Made by a program: the position numbers and the translations under genes. 64,000 bases of DNA. Source: Streptomyces sp. 1222.5. GTDB taxonomy: Bacteria > Actinomycetota > Actinomycetes > Streptomycetales > Streptomycetaceae. Location: contig NZ_FNSZ01000001.1 in NCBI RefSeq assembly GCF_900105245.1, forward strand, positions 8,058,001-8,122,000, given 5' to 3'. This document shows, piece by piece, positions 26,544 to 34,839 of the stretch. Positions within the stretch are counted from its first letter, which is position 1, and each line of letters begins with the position of its first letter. Under the pieces are notes generated by a model that ran no database searches, was not told the origin of the DNA, and was given only the letters and a program-made list of their open reading frames with translations.

Positions 26544-27890
26544 TCACCATCCGGTCAGCAGAAGGTGGTTGAGGAGCAGGGCGAGGACGGCCTGCGCGGT
26601 CAGCCAGGCACGGGGGTGGGACAGGAAGGCGCACGCCGGGAGCAGCCACAGGGCGAACGGCAGCCAGATGCGTTCCGTCTCGGCCTTGCTCATCCCGGAC
26701 AGGTCGGCGACCAGCAGGGCGGCCAGGGCGGCCGCCACGAGGACGGCGAGACGCGCCCGCGCGGCGGCCCCGTCGGGTGCGGTGCCGCCGTGACGGGTGA
26801 GCAGGACCGTGGCGGTGCGGCGCAGGCCCGCCGCTGTGGCGAGGCCCGTGATGAGCACGGTGCAGGCCAGGTTGGCCCACACCCAGTAGCCGTAGGGGCG
26901 TTTGCCGCCCACGCCCTGGTAGTAGCGGGTGATCAGCAGGTGGTAGGCCGTCCACCAGTCGAACCCGGCGAGGGCGAACACGACGGGGACCACGGCCAGT
27001 CCGGCCACCAGCGGCAGCAGCAGGGCTGGGCGCCGTCGCAGCCCGTCCCGGCCGAGCACCACAACCGCCGCGCCGATCAGCGCGAAGAGCGTCAGGCCGT
27101 AGGAGAGGTAGCAGGTCAGACCGAGCAGCAGGCCGGAGCCGGCCGCGCAGGCGAGGGACCGGCGGGTCAGCGCGAGCGCGACCAGGGCCACGGCCCATGC
27201 GGCGACGGCCCCGAAATAGGCGTCCGCGGAGGCACCCTGCCACACGGCGGCCGGGGCCAGTACCAGGAAGGGGGCGGCCCACCGCGCCAAAGACTCGTCG
27301 GCCAGGGCCCGGACCGCGACGAGCACCGCCACGCAGCCGGTCGCGCCGACCACCACGCACCACATCCCGGCCCAGCCGCCGCCGCGCAGCCCGATCCGGT
27401 CGAGCAGGACGAAGGTCAGTGTGGCGCCCGGCGGATGACCGGCCACGTGCGCGGGCCAGGGGTCGGGAGTGCCGCTGACGATGTGGTGGGTGAAGTCCCG
27501 CAGGGCGCCCGGGATGTCGCCGAACCGGTCGATGACGCGCAGGTACTCGTTGCGGGTGGTGAGCCGGTCCGCGACGCCCCGCTGCCAGCCGTCGACCAGC
27601 GCGAGCGACACGATCCAGGCCGTGCACGTCGCCCAGGCGGCGGCCAGCACCCCTCGCCACGGCAGCCGGGCCGCGAGCGGCGGGCCGTACACGACGGTGG
27701 CGGCGGCGACCGCCAGGGCCGCCGGAGTGCCGGGGCCGACGTGCGGATCCCACTCGGCGAGCACCGGCGGCCAGTGCACGAACAGGGTGTGGCGGGTGTC
27801 CTGGATGTGGCGGCCGATCAGTACGGCCGCCGTCACGAGCAGGGCGGCGGCACCGGCGGCGTACAGGTCGCGGCGCAGGGAGCGGGTCAC
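26544..27890 (-). CDS. Polytopic membrane protein, glycosyltransferase GT-C-like
   Basis: A 448-residue protein with about ten to eleven membrane helices. Features such as WDPHVGPGTPAALAVAAATV and the conserved HVAGHPPGATL in an extracytoplasmic loop after helix three resemble actinobacterial lipid-linked sugar transferases (GT-C/DUF2029-like); catalytic Asp assignment is uncertain. GTG 27890 is used; a TTG two codons upstream is possible. It is divergent from the Mo-oxidoreductase and sits beside envelope glycosylation genes. Confidence 0.75.
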   Translation of the reverse strand: MTRSLRRDLYAAGAAALLVTAAVLIGRHIQDTRHTLFVHWPPVLAEWDPHVGPGTPAALAVAAATVVYGPPLAARLPWRGVLAAAWATCTAWIVSLALVDGWQRGVADRLTTRNEYLRVIDRFGDIPGALRDFTHHIVSGTPDPWPAHVAGHPPGATLTFVLLDRIGLRGGGWAGMWCVVVGATGCVAVLVAVRALADESLARWAAPFLVLAPAAVWQGASADAYFGAVAAWAVALVALALTRRSLACAAGSGLLLGLTCYLSYGLTLFALIGAAVVVLGRDGLRRRPALLLPLVAGLAVVPVVFALAGFDWWTAYHLLITRYYQGVGGKRPYGYWVWANLACTVLITGLATAAGLRRTATVLLTRHGGTAPDGAAARARLAVLVAAALAALLVADLSGMSKAETERIWLPFALWLLPACAFLSHPRAWLTAQAVLALLLNHLLLTGW

Positions 27891-28003
27891 GCCCAAACGC
27901 TAGGCCGGGGGAGCGGCGACAGACCGCCGTCCGGGCCGGACGTCAGCGTTTCGTCATGGGTGGCGCACCGGTTCTCGGGGGCTTCCCGGCCTACCGTCGG
28001 GAC

Positions 28004-29299
28004 ATGCGCGACCATCCCCGGCTCCCCACGTCCCCCGGTTTCTGGCGCAGCCCCCTGCGCGGCCCGTGGTTCACCTCCGTGCTCGGCCTCGTCCTGCTCG
28101 TCGGCATCACCGTGCTGTTCGTGACCGGCCTGGTGTCGTACGCCGCCTACAACCCGGACCTCGCCCCGGTGAACGACCAGACCCCGGACAAGGGACTCCT
28201 CGGCTTCTACCTCTTCGCCTGGCCGACCGGCCCGGTGTGGCTGTACCGGTTCACCCAGGGCGTGCACGTCACGCTCGGCATCACCCTGGTCCCGGTGCTG
28301 CTGGCCAAGCTGTGGTCGGTCGTGCCGAGGCTCTTCGCGCTGCCGCCGGCCCGCTCCGTCGCGCACGCGCTGGAGCGGATCTCCCTGTTGCTCCTGGTCG
28401 GCGGCGGCCTGTTCGAGTTCACGACCGGAGTGCTCAACATCCAGCTCGACTACGTCTTCCCCGGCTCCTTCTACCCGCTGCACTTCTACGGGGCCTGGGT
28501 GTTCTTCGCCGCGTTCGTGGCCCACGCGGTGCTGAAGGCACCGACCGCCGTGCGCACCGTACGGCGGCGGATACGGGAGGGCGCCTTCCCGGAACGGCCG
28601 GCCACCCCGGCGGCGGACTCTCCGGCGCCGTCCGACCCGGCGGCGGACTCCCTGGTGTCCCCGCGACCCGATCCGCCCACGGTCTCCCGGCGCGGCGCGC
28701 TCGCGCTGGTCGGCGGCGGTTCGCTGCTGCTGTTCCTGACCACCGTCGGCCAGAGCCTCGGCGGCCCCTTCCGCCGTACGGCCCTGCTCGCCCCGCACGG
28801 CACGGCAGATCCGGGCGGCGGGCCGAACGGCTTCCAGATCAACAAGACGGCCCGCTACGCCGGGATCACCCCGGCCGACACCCACGACGACGTCTGGCGG
28901 CTGGTCGTCACCGGCCGCACCGGCACCGTCCGGCTCAGCCGTGCCGAGCTGCTCCGACTGCCGCAGCACAGCTCGTCACTGCCCATCGCCTGCGTGGAGG
29001 GCTGGTCGACCGCCGACCAGTGGTGGCGCGGGGTACGACTGCGCGACCTCGCGGCACGCGTGGGGTACGACGGCGATCCGCCGGACGTGTTCGTGGAGTC
29101 CCTGCAACGGCACGGCGCCTTCCGTCGCGCCGCCCTGCGCGCCAACCAGACGGCCGACCCGCGCTCCCTGCTCGCCCTGTACGTCAACGGCGAGGAACTG
29201 TCACCCGACCACGGTCACCCGGCGCGGATCATCGTGCCCGCCGCACCCGGTGTGATGAACACCAAGTGGGTGGCCCGACTCACCTTCGGAGACCTGTGA
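28004..29299 (+). CDS. Membrane-anchored molybdopterin-dependent oxidoreductase (sulfite-oxidase fold)
   Basis: A 431-residue fusion. The first ~190 residues form about four helices with His residues (QGVHVTLG, YPLHFYGAW, VAHAVLKA), like a cytochrome-b561-type anchor. After a Pro/Ser linker and an SRRGALALVGGGSLLLFL helix comes a Mo-cofactor domain (about 265-431). Its molybdenum ligand is the Cys at about 329 in PIACVEGWSTADQWW. The enzyme should face outside or the membrane surface and pass electrons to quinone. ATG 28004 fits the conserved start. The next gene starts within its stop codon. Confidence 0.87.
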   Translation: MRDHPRLPTSPGFWRSPLRGPWFTSVLGLVLLVGITVLFVTGLVSYAAYNPDLAPVNDQTPDKGLLGFYLFAWPTGPVWLYRFTQGVHVTLGITLVPVLLAKLWSVVPRLFALPPARSVAHALERISLLLLVGGGLFEFTTGVLNIQLDYVFPGSFYPLHFYGAWVFFAAFVAHAVLKAPTAVRTVRRRIREGAFPERPATPAADSPAPSDPAADSLVSPRPDPPTVSRRGALALVGGGSLLLFLTTVGQSLGGPFRRTALLAPHGTADPGGGPNGFQINKTARYAGITPADTHDDVWRLVVTGRTGTVRLSRAELLRLPQHSSSLPIACVEGWSTADQWWRGVRLRDLAARVGYDGDPPDVFVESLQRHGAFRRAALRANQTADPRSLLALYVNGEELSPDHGHPARIIVPAAPGVMNTKWVARLTFGDL

Positions 29300-29760
29300 T
29301 GCCGCGCCGCCCGCTGCCCCTCGGCAGCCCTTTCCAACTGCTGCTGCTCGCCTGCTCTTTCGCGCTCGCGGCCTACGCCGGAGTACGGCTGCTCGCCGGG
29401 GACTGGCGGGGCGTGGCGCTGTGGATCGTAGGTGCCGCGCTGCTGCACGACCTCGTCCTGCTGCCGCTGTACACGGCGGCGGACCGGGCGGTGATGCGCG
29501 GCCTCGACGCCGGCGGAGGGCGCGCCCGGACGCCGTACGTGCGTGTCCCGGCCGTGCTGTCGGGACTGCTGCTCCTCGTCTGGTTCCCGCTGATCAGCGG
29601 GATGGTGAGCGAGCGCTACCGGACGGCCACCGGGCTGTCCCCGGACGGCTTCCTGGCGCGCTGGCTGCTGATCACCGCCGCACTCTTCGGCGGCTCCGGG
29701 CTGCTGCTGGCGCTGCGGGTGCGCAGGGCGGCGAAGCACCTGCCGCCCGCCTCCCACTGA
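29299..29760 (+). CDS. Small membrane protein coupled to the Mo-oxidoreductase
   Basis: A 153-residue membrane protein with about four helices (FQLLLLACSFALAAYAGV, VALWIVGAALLHDLVLLPLY, VPAVLSGLLLLVWFPLISG, LLITAALFGGSGLLLALRV). ATG 29299 overlaps the TGA of the preceding gene by one base, so the two are coupled and likely form a complex. The 3' end overlaps the convergent methyltransferase gene by 145 bp. No named family recognised. Confidence 0.8.
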   Translation: MPRRPLPLGSPFQLLLLACSFALAAYAGVRLLAGDWRGVALWIVGAALLHDLVLLPLYTAADRAVMRGLDAGGGRARTPYVRVPAVLSGLLLLVWFPLISGMVSERYRTATGLSPDGFLARWLLITAALFGGSGLLLALRVRRAAKHLPPASH

Positions 29761-30407
29761 GCGACGCGCCGCCAGCCGGCCCTGCGCCCGTGGCGGAGCA
29801 GGGCCGGGGTGCCGAGGCGGGCCCAGGAGAACGGGACCCCGTCGGCCCGTAAGGCACCGACGACGTCGACCACCTGCACTTCGGCGCGTTCGTCCACGTT
29901 CACCGGAACGGTCTCGGCGATCAGCAGCCCGCCCGGCCGCAGGAGGCCCGCGACGCGCTCCAGCAGGACCGGCGGATTCCCGCCGATGCCGACGTTGCCG
30001 TCCATCAGCAGGACGGTGTCCCAGCGGCCCTCGCCGGGCAGCGGCTCGAACACCGAGCGGCGCAGCGCCCGCGCCGCGCCCTCCCCGGACGTGGGCGGCG
30101 CCAACCGTCCCACGGTATGTTCGACGGCCGCCTCGCTGACGTCGATCCCGAGCACGGTACGGCCACGGCCGGCGAGTTCCACGACCAGCCGGCCCGGCCC
30201 GCAGCCGACGTCGAGCACCGCGCCCTCGCACCGGTCCAGCACCGCCCGGTCGGTCACGTCCGCCTGGGCGCACCAGCGCTCCACCTCCAGCGGCAGCAGC
30301 CAGCCGTCCGCGCGGCGCAGGAACAGCGGGCCCCGGCCGGTGCGCAGCGCCGCCGCGTACGGGTCGGCGGCCGCCCACGCGTGCCGGGCGGCGGGCGGGG
30401 CGCTCAT
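29616..30407 (-). CDS. Class I SAM-dependent methyltransferase
   Basis: A 263-residue methyltransferase. Motif I is AVLDVGCGPGRLVVELAGRG, followed by VLGIDVSEAAVEH (acidic ribose contact) and VLLMDGNVGIGG (motif IV). About 230 residues are family-like; the last ~32 (after FAALRTR) are Ser/Pro/Arg-rich and lie antisense to the end of the convergent membrane protein gene. The start ATG 30407 overlaps the DUF2064 stop by 4 nt (ATGA). Part of an operon running right to left from 31725. Confidence 0.85.
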   Translation of the reverse strand: MSAPPAARHAWAAADPYAAALRTGRGPLFLRRADGWLLPLEVERWCAQADVTDRAVLDRCEGAVLDVGCGPGRLVVELAGRGRTVLGIDVSEAAVEHTVGRLAPPTSGEGAARALRRSVFEPLPGEGRWDTVLLMDGNVGIGGNPPVLLERVAGLLRPGGLLIAETVPVNVDERAEVQVVDVVGALRADGVPFSWARLGTPALLRHGRRAGWRRVAQWEAGGRCFAALRTRSASSSPEPPKSAAVISSQRARKPSGDSPVAVR

Positions 30408-31021
30408 CGCCGCGCCACCGGCGCGCAGCGGGCCAGCCGCGCGGCGAACCGGCCGTGCGGGGCGAGCGCCGCCACGGCACGGGCGTCGGCGGCGACGTCG
30501 ACGTCCCGCAGCGCGGGCAGGTCGCGCACCCGCAGCCCGGCGGCGACCAGCCGCTCCCGCTGCAGCGGGCCCGTCACCGGGGTCGACATGGGCACACCCC
30601 GCAGCAGCGCCGGATCGGGATCGGCCAGGCCCAGGGCCCAGAAGCCGCCGTCCTCCGCCGGGCCCAGACACGCGTCGCAGTCCGCGAAGTCCACCGTCAG
30701 CAGTTCCGGCGTCACCTGGGGGGTGTCCATGCCGATGAGGAGGGCGGGACCGGGACAGTGCGCGAAGGCGTCCGCCAGCCGCTCGTCCAGCCCGCCCGCG
30801 CACTGCGGGACGACCTCGAATCCGGGCGGCAGCCAAGGTCCCGGCGACCCGTCGAGAACGAGGACGCGCCGGGACGCGGGCGCGGCCGCCACGGCGTGCA
30901 GCGTGTCGGCGAGGGACGCCTCCGCGAGCTGTGCCGCCTCCTCGGGGGAGAACGGCGGGGTGAGCCGGGTCTTGACGCGTCCCGGGTGCGGTTCCTTGGC
31001 GATGACGAGCAGGGTGGTCAC
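30404..31021 (-). CDS. DUF2064 / TIGR04282-family glycosyltransferase-like protein
   Basis: A 205-residue protein of the nucleotidyl/glycosyltransferase-A-like fold. LLVIAKEPHPGRVKTRLTPP is the signature start, GPALLIGMDTPQVTPELL carries the DxP motif, and LGPAEDGGFWALGL is the conserved active-site segment. The family is named for arsenosugar-type clusters, but here it sits with GT2 and a methyltransferase. GTG 31021 overlaps the GT2 stop by 4 nt (GTGA). Likely cytoplasmic; substrate unknown. Confidence 0.87.
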   Translation of the reverse strand: MTTLLVIAKEPHPGRVKTRLTPPFSPEEAAQLAEASLADTLHAVAAAPASRRVLVLDGSPGPWLPPGFEVVPQCAGGLDERLADAFAHCPGPALLIGMDTPQVTPELLTVDFADCDACLGPAEDGGFWALGLADPDPALLRGVPMSTPVTGPLQRERLVAAGLRVRDLPALRDVDVAADARAVAALAPHGRFAARLARCAPVARR

Positions 31022-31725
31022 CGTACGGCCCTCCGGTCGGCGCCGGCCCCGGGGACCGGTGCGTCGGCCAGGACCCGGCGCATGTCCCGCACGGCCTGCC
31101 AGGTGCCGCGCCAGGTGCCCGTCACCTTGGACGTACCGGTGCGCGGGAGGTACGGCACGTCGTGCTCGGCGATCCGCCAGCCCGCGTCGGCCGCGCGCAC
31201 GACCATCTGCAGCGGGTAGCCGCTGCGCCGGTCGGTGAGGCCGAGCGCGAGCAGCGGCTCACGGCGGGCGGCACGCAGCGGCCCCAGGTCGTGCAGGCGC
31301 AGGCCGGTACGGCGGCGCAGCATCCGCGCGAGGGCGAGGTTGCCGGCCCGCGCGTGGACGGGCCAGGCACCCCTGCCCCGGGGGCGTCGCCGCCCGAGGA
31401 CCAGGTCGGCGCCGCCTTCGTGGACCTCCCGCACGAAGGGGACGAGCAGCGAGGGGTCGAGGGAGGCGTCGCAGTCGCAGAAGCAGACGAGGTCGGCGGT
31501 GGCCGCGCTCAGCCCGGCGTGGCAGGCGGCGCCGAAGCCGCGCCGCGGCTCGTGCACCACGGTGGCGCCGTGTGCGCGGGCGACCTCGGCCGAGCCGTCG
31601 GTGGAACCGTTGTCGACGACGACGGCGCGCCAGCCGGCCGGGATCCGGGCGAGCACCCAGGGCAGGGCCTCGGCCTCGTTCAGGCAGGGCAGCACCACGT
31701 CGACGTCCGTAGGAGTGGTCGTCAC
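31018..31725 (-). CDS. Glycosyltransferase family 2
   Basis: A 235-residue GT2. DVVLPCLNEAEALPWVL is the nucleotide-sugar site, VVVDNGSTDGSAEVARAHGA its continuation, and LVCFCDCDASLDPSLL gives the acidic DxD metal motif. No C-terminal membrane helices, so it differs from DPM1-type fused enzymes. Start GTG 31725. First gene of the minus-strand operon GT2-DUF2064-methyltransferase; diverges from the response regulator 112 bp away. Probable role in making or modifying a surface glycolipid. Confidence 0.88.
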   Translation of the reverse strand: MTTTPTDVDVVLPCLNEAEALPWVLARIPAGWRAVVVDNGSTDGSAEVARAHGATVVHEPRRGFGAACHAGLSAATADLVCFCDCDASLDPSLLVPFVREVHEGGADLVLGRRRPRGRGAWPVHARAGNLALARMLRRRTGLRLHDLGPLRAARREPLLALGLTDRRSGYPLQMVVRAADAGWRIAEHDVPYLPRTGTSKVTGTWRGTWQAVRDMRRVLADAPVPGAGADRRAVR

Positions 31726-31837
31726 GCTTCCCAGCCTACGAAGCGGAATCGGGCATAAAGGACAGCTGATCCTTACGAAACACGGACGCCGCTCCCGGGG
31801 GCCCGCGACGCGGAGCGCGTGGTGCGAGGGTGGAGCC

Positions 31838-32569
31838 ATGCAACAGCAGCACGAGCAACACGGGGCCGCGGCCGCCGACGCTCCGGCCCGGGTCCTGGTC
31901 GTCGACGACGACCCCACCGTCGCCGAGGTCGTCACCGGCTACCTCCACCGCGCCGGCTACGCGGTCGACCGGGCCGGCGACGGCCCGACGGCCCTCACCC
32001 ACGCCGCCGCGCGCCTGCCCGACCTCGTCGTGCTCGACCTCATGCTGCCCGGCATGGACGGCCTGGAGGTCTGCCGCCGGATCCGGGCCCACGGCCCCGT
32101 GCCGGTCATCATGCTCACCGCCCGAGGCGACGAGGACGACCGCATCCTCGGCCTGGAGGTCGGCGCCGACGACTACGTCACCAAACCGTTCAGCCCCCGG
32201 GAACTCGTCCTGCGCGTCGAGTCGGTACTGCGCCGCAGCCGCCCCGCCCCCGCCGGGCAACCGCTCGCCGCGGCCGGCCTGTCGGTCGACCCGGACGCCC
32301 GCCGCGCCACCAAGAACGGCCGGGAACTCGGCCTCACCCTGCGAGAGTTCGACCTGCTCGCCTTCTTCCTGCGGCATCCCGGCCGTGCCTACAGCCGCGA
32401 GGACCTGATGCGCGAGGTATGGGGCTGGGACTTCGGCGACCTGTCCACCGTCACCGTCCACGTCCGCAGGCTGCGCGGCAAGATCGAGGACGACCCGGCC
32501 CGGCCCCGCCTGATCCAGACCGTGTGGGGCGTCGGCTACCGCTTCGAGGCCGCCGGGGCGGTGAACTGA
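31838..32569 (+). CDS. OmpR/PhoB-family response regulator
   Basis: A 243-residue regulator. The receiver domain has VLVVDDDPTV (acidic pocket), LVVLDLMLPGMDGLEVC with the phospho-Asp at about 68, and YVTKPFSPRELVLRV with the conserved Lys. The C-terminal winged helix (about 145-240) shows LTLREFDLLAFFLRHPGR and the terminal QTVWGVGYRFE. ATG 31838 is right after a GGAG-like site. Only 2 nt separate it from the kinase gene; it diverges from the GT2 operon and may control it. Confidence 0.92.
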   Translation: MQQQHEQHGAAAADAPARVLVVDDDPTVAEVVTGYLHRAGYAVDRAGDGPTALTHAAARLPDLVVLDLMLPGMDGLEVCRRIRAHGPVPVIMLTARGDEDDRILGLEVGADDYVTKPFSPRELVLRVESVLRRSRPAPAGQPLAAAGLSVDPDARRATKNGRELGLTLREFDLLAFFLRHPGRAYSREDLMREVWGWDFGDLSTVTVHVRRLRGKIEDDPARPRLIQTVWGVGYRFEAAGAVN

Positions 32570-32571
32570 CC

Positions 32572-33681
32572 ATGCGCGACACCCTCCTCATCGCCCTGTA
32601 CGCCTTCGCCGGCGCCGCCGCCACCGGACTGGCCGGAGCGGCGGTGCTGCGCCTGATCCGCCGGCGCTCGCTCACCGCCTCGCTCACCGTGGTCGCGGCG
32701 GTCGGAGTGGTCGCGATGCTCTCCGGAACCCTCGCCGTCGCCTGGGCGATGTTCCTCTCGCCGCACGACCTGAGCGTCGTCACCACCGTCGTCGCGATGG
32801 CGGCCGTCGTCTCCCTGGCCACAGCCCTGCTGCTGGGTCGCTGGGTCGTGGCCCGCAGCCATGAACTCGCCCTGGCCGCACGCTCGTTCGGCGACGGAGG
32901 GACCTTCGCGGCCCCCGACGGCCCGGCCACCGCCGAACTCGACTCGCTCGGACGGGAGTTGGCCGCGACCAGCGCCAGGCTCGCCGAGTCCCGCGAGCGG
33001 GAGCGGACGCTGGAGACGTCCAGGCGGGAGCTGGTCGCCTGGATCTCGCACGATCTGCGCACCCCGCTGGCGGGCCTGCGCGCCATGTCGGAGGCGCTGG
33101 AGGACGGTGTGGCCGCCGACCCCGGCCGCTACCTGAGGCAGATGCGCACGGAGGTCGAACGACTCAACGACATGGTCGGCGACCTCTTCGAACTCTCCCG
33201 CATCCACGCGGGCACCCTCCCGCTCACCCCCTCCCGGATCTCCCTGTACGACCTGGTCGGCGACGCCCTGGCCGGGGTCGACCCGCTGGCCAGGGAGCAC
33301 GGGGTGCGCCTGGTGGGCGACCGGGTCGAGCCGGTGCCGGTCGAGGTGGACGGCAAGGAGATGAGCCGTGTGCTCGGCAACCTGCTCGTGAACGCCATCC
33401 GCCGCACCCCGTCCGACGGCACCGTCGCGGTCGCCGCCGAACGCACCGGCGACGGCGTGCTGCTGTCCGTCACGGACGGCTGCGGCGGCATCCCCGAGGA
33501 GGATCTGCCGCGCGTCTTCGACACCGGCTGGCGCGGCAGCGACGCCCGGACGCCGCCCGCGGGCGCGGGCCTCGGCCTCGCCATCGTCCGGGGCATCGTG
33601 GAGGCGCACGAGGGCCGCGCGACCGTCCGTAACATCCCCGGCGGCTGCCGTTTCGAGGTGACCCTCCCGGCCGCGCCCTGA
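32572..33681 (+). CDS. Membrane sensor histidine kinase
   Basis: A 369-residue kinase with three to four N-terminal helices (residues 5-90: LIALYAFAGAAATGLAGAAV, VVAAVGVVAMLSGTLAVAW and others) and almost no extracellular loop, suggesting membrane or intramembrane sensing. HAMP-like linker, then HisKA with His at about 160 in VAWISHDLRTPLAGLR. The ATPase domain has LGNLLVNAIRRTP (N box), DGCGGIPEEDLPRVF (G1) and GAGLGLAIVRGIVEAH (G2). Cognate of the regulator directly upstream. Confidence 0.93.
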   Translation: MRDTLLIALYAFAGAAATGLAGAAVLRLIRRRSLTASLTVVAAVGVVAMLSGTLAVAWAMFLSPHDLSVVTTVVAMAAVVSLATALLLGRWVVARSHELALAARSFGDGGTFAAPDGPATAELDSLGRELAATSARLAESRERERTLETSRRELVAWISHDLRTPLAGLRAMSEALEDGVAADPGRYLRQMRTEVERLNDMVGDLFELSRIHAGTLPLTPSRISLYDLVGDALAGVDPLAREHGVRLVGDRVEPVPVEVDGKEMSRVLGNLLVNAIRRTPSDGTVAVAAERTGDGVLLSVTDGCGGIPEEDLPRVFDTGWRGSDARTPPAGAGLGLAIVRGIVEAHEGRATVRNIPGGCRFEVTLPAAP

Positions 33682-33701
33682 CCCGCTCCGCGCCCCGTGG
33701 C

Positions 33702-34703
33702 TCACTCCTCGCGCAGGCCGGCCCGCGCGAACTCCCGCATGCCCTCGGCGAATCCGACCTCCGGCAGCCAGCCCAGCGCGGTCCGCAGCCGTGAGGAGTC
33801 CGCGGTGATGTGCCGCACGTCGCCGAGCCGGTACTCCCCGGTGACCACCGGTTCCGGCCCCCCACACGCGGCGGACAGCGCCGACGCCATCTCCCCGACG
33901 GTACGCGGGTCCCCGCTGCCGGTGTTGTAGGCCGTGAGGGCCCCCGGCTCGGTCTCCGCCTCCAGCGCCGCCACGTTCGCCGCGGCCACGTCCCGCACGT
34001 GCACGAAGTCGCGTCGCTGCCGTCCGTCCTCGAACACCCGGGGCGCCTCCCCGCGGGCGAGCGCCGAGCGGAAGAAGGACGCGACCCCGGCATAGGGGGT
34101 GTCGCGCGGCATCCGGGGGCCGTACACGTTGTGGTATCTCAGCGACACGGCCGACCCGCCCGTGGACCGGGCCCAGGCGGCCACCAGGTGCTCCTGGGCC
34201 AGTTTGGTCGCCGCGTACACGTTCCGGGGGTCGGCGGGGGCCTGTTCGCCGACCAGGCCGGGGGCGAGGTCCCGCCCGCACTCCGGGCACCGTGGCTCGA
34301 ATCGCCCCGCGTCGAGGTCGGCCGCGGCCCGGGGGCCCGGCCGTACGGCACCGTGCCGCGCGCACGCGTACCCGCCCTCCCCGTAGATGACCATCGAACC
34401 GGCGAGCACGAGGTGCCGCACGCCCGCGTCGGCCATGGCGGCGACCAGCACGGCCGTACCCAGGTCGTTGCGCGAGACGTACTCCGCCGCGTCGGCGACC
34501 CCGTTGCCGAGACCGACCATCGCCGCCTGGTGGCACACGGCGTCCACACCGGCGAGGGCCGTCGCGACGGCCGACGCGTCCCGGACGTCCGCGCCGGGAT
34601 CCTCCCGGACGTCGTACACGAGCGGTTCGTGACCGCCCGCCCGCAGTGCCTCCACCACATGGGACCCGATGAACCCGGCACCGCCGGTGACCAGTACGCG
34701 CAT
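33702..34703 (-). CDS. NAD-dependent sugar epimerase/dehydratase (dTDP-rhamnose 4-epimerase-like)
   Basis: A 333-residue extended SDR. MRVLVTGGAGFIGSHVVEAL is the Rossmann loop, LAGSMVIYGEGGY gives the Ser, YAATKLAQEHL the Tyr-x3-Lys pair, and YHNVYGPRMPRDTPYAG the sugar-site segment. An insertion around residues 145-165 holds a CPECG pair, a feature I associate with the dTDP-L-rhamnose 4-epimerase group; zinc binding is possible but only one CxxC is visible. Convergent with the kinase gene. Fits the nearby GT2/DUF2064 genes as a supplier of an unusual deoxysugar. Confidence 0.85.
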   Translation of the reverse strand: MRVLVTGGAGFIGSHVVEALRAGGHEPLVYDVREDPGADVRDASAVATALAGVDAVCHQAAMVGLGNGVADAAEYVSRNDLGTAVLVAAMADAGVRHLVLAGSMVIYGEGGYACARHGAVRPGPRAAADLDAGRFEPRCPECGRDLAPGLVGEQAPADPRNVYAATKLAQEHLVAAWARSTGGSAVSLRYHNVYGPRMPRDTPYAGVASFFRSALARGEAPRVFEDGRQRRDFVHVRDVAAANVAALEAETEPGALTAYNTGSGDPRTVGEMASALSAACGGPEPVVTGEYRLGDVRHITADSSRLRTALGWLPEVGFAEGMREFARAGLREE

Positions 34704-34778
34704 GGGGCCACGCTAGGGCGGGCAGCGCCGGGAACACGGGCGCCGGGCCGCCACGTCACGAATCCGTAAGAGGTACTC

Positions 34779-34815
34779 GGCCCCCGCACCCCTGCTGACC
34801 AGGGGTGCGGGGGCC
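34779..34815. terminator. Perfect 15-bp hairpin between two minus-strand genes
   Basis: GGCCCCCGCACCCCT at 34779-34793 pairs exactly with 34801-34815 over a 7-nt loop. It lies just downstream of the surface-protein stop at 34840 and before the epimerase start, so it is probably the terminator of the surface-protein gene. Confidence 0.75.
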
Positions 34816-34839
34816 TTCCGCGGGCGTGCCCGGCGTCGG

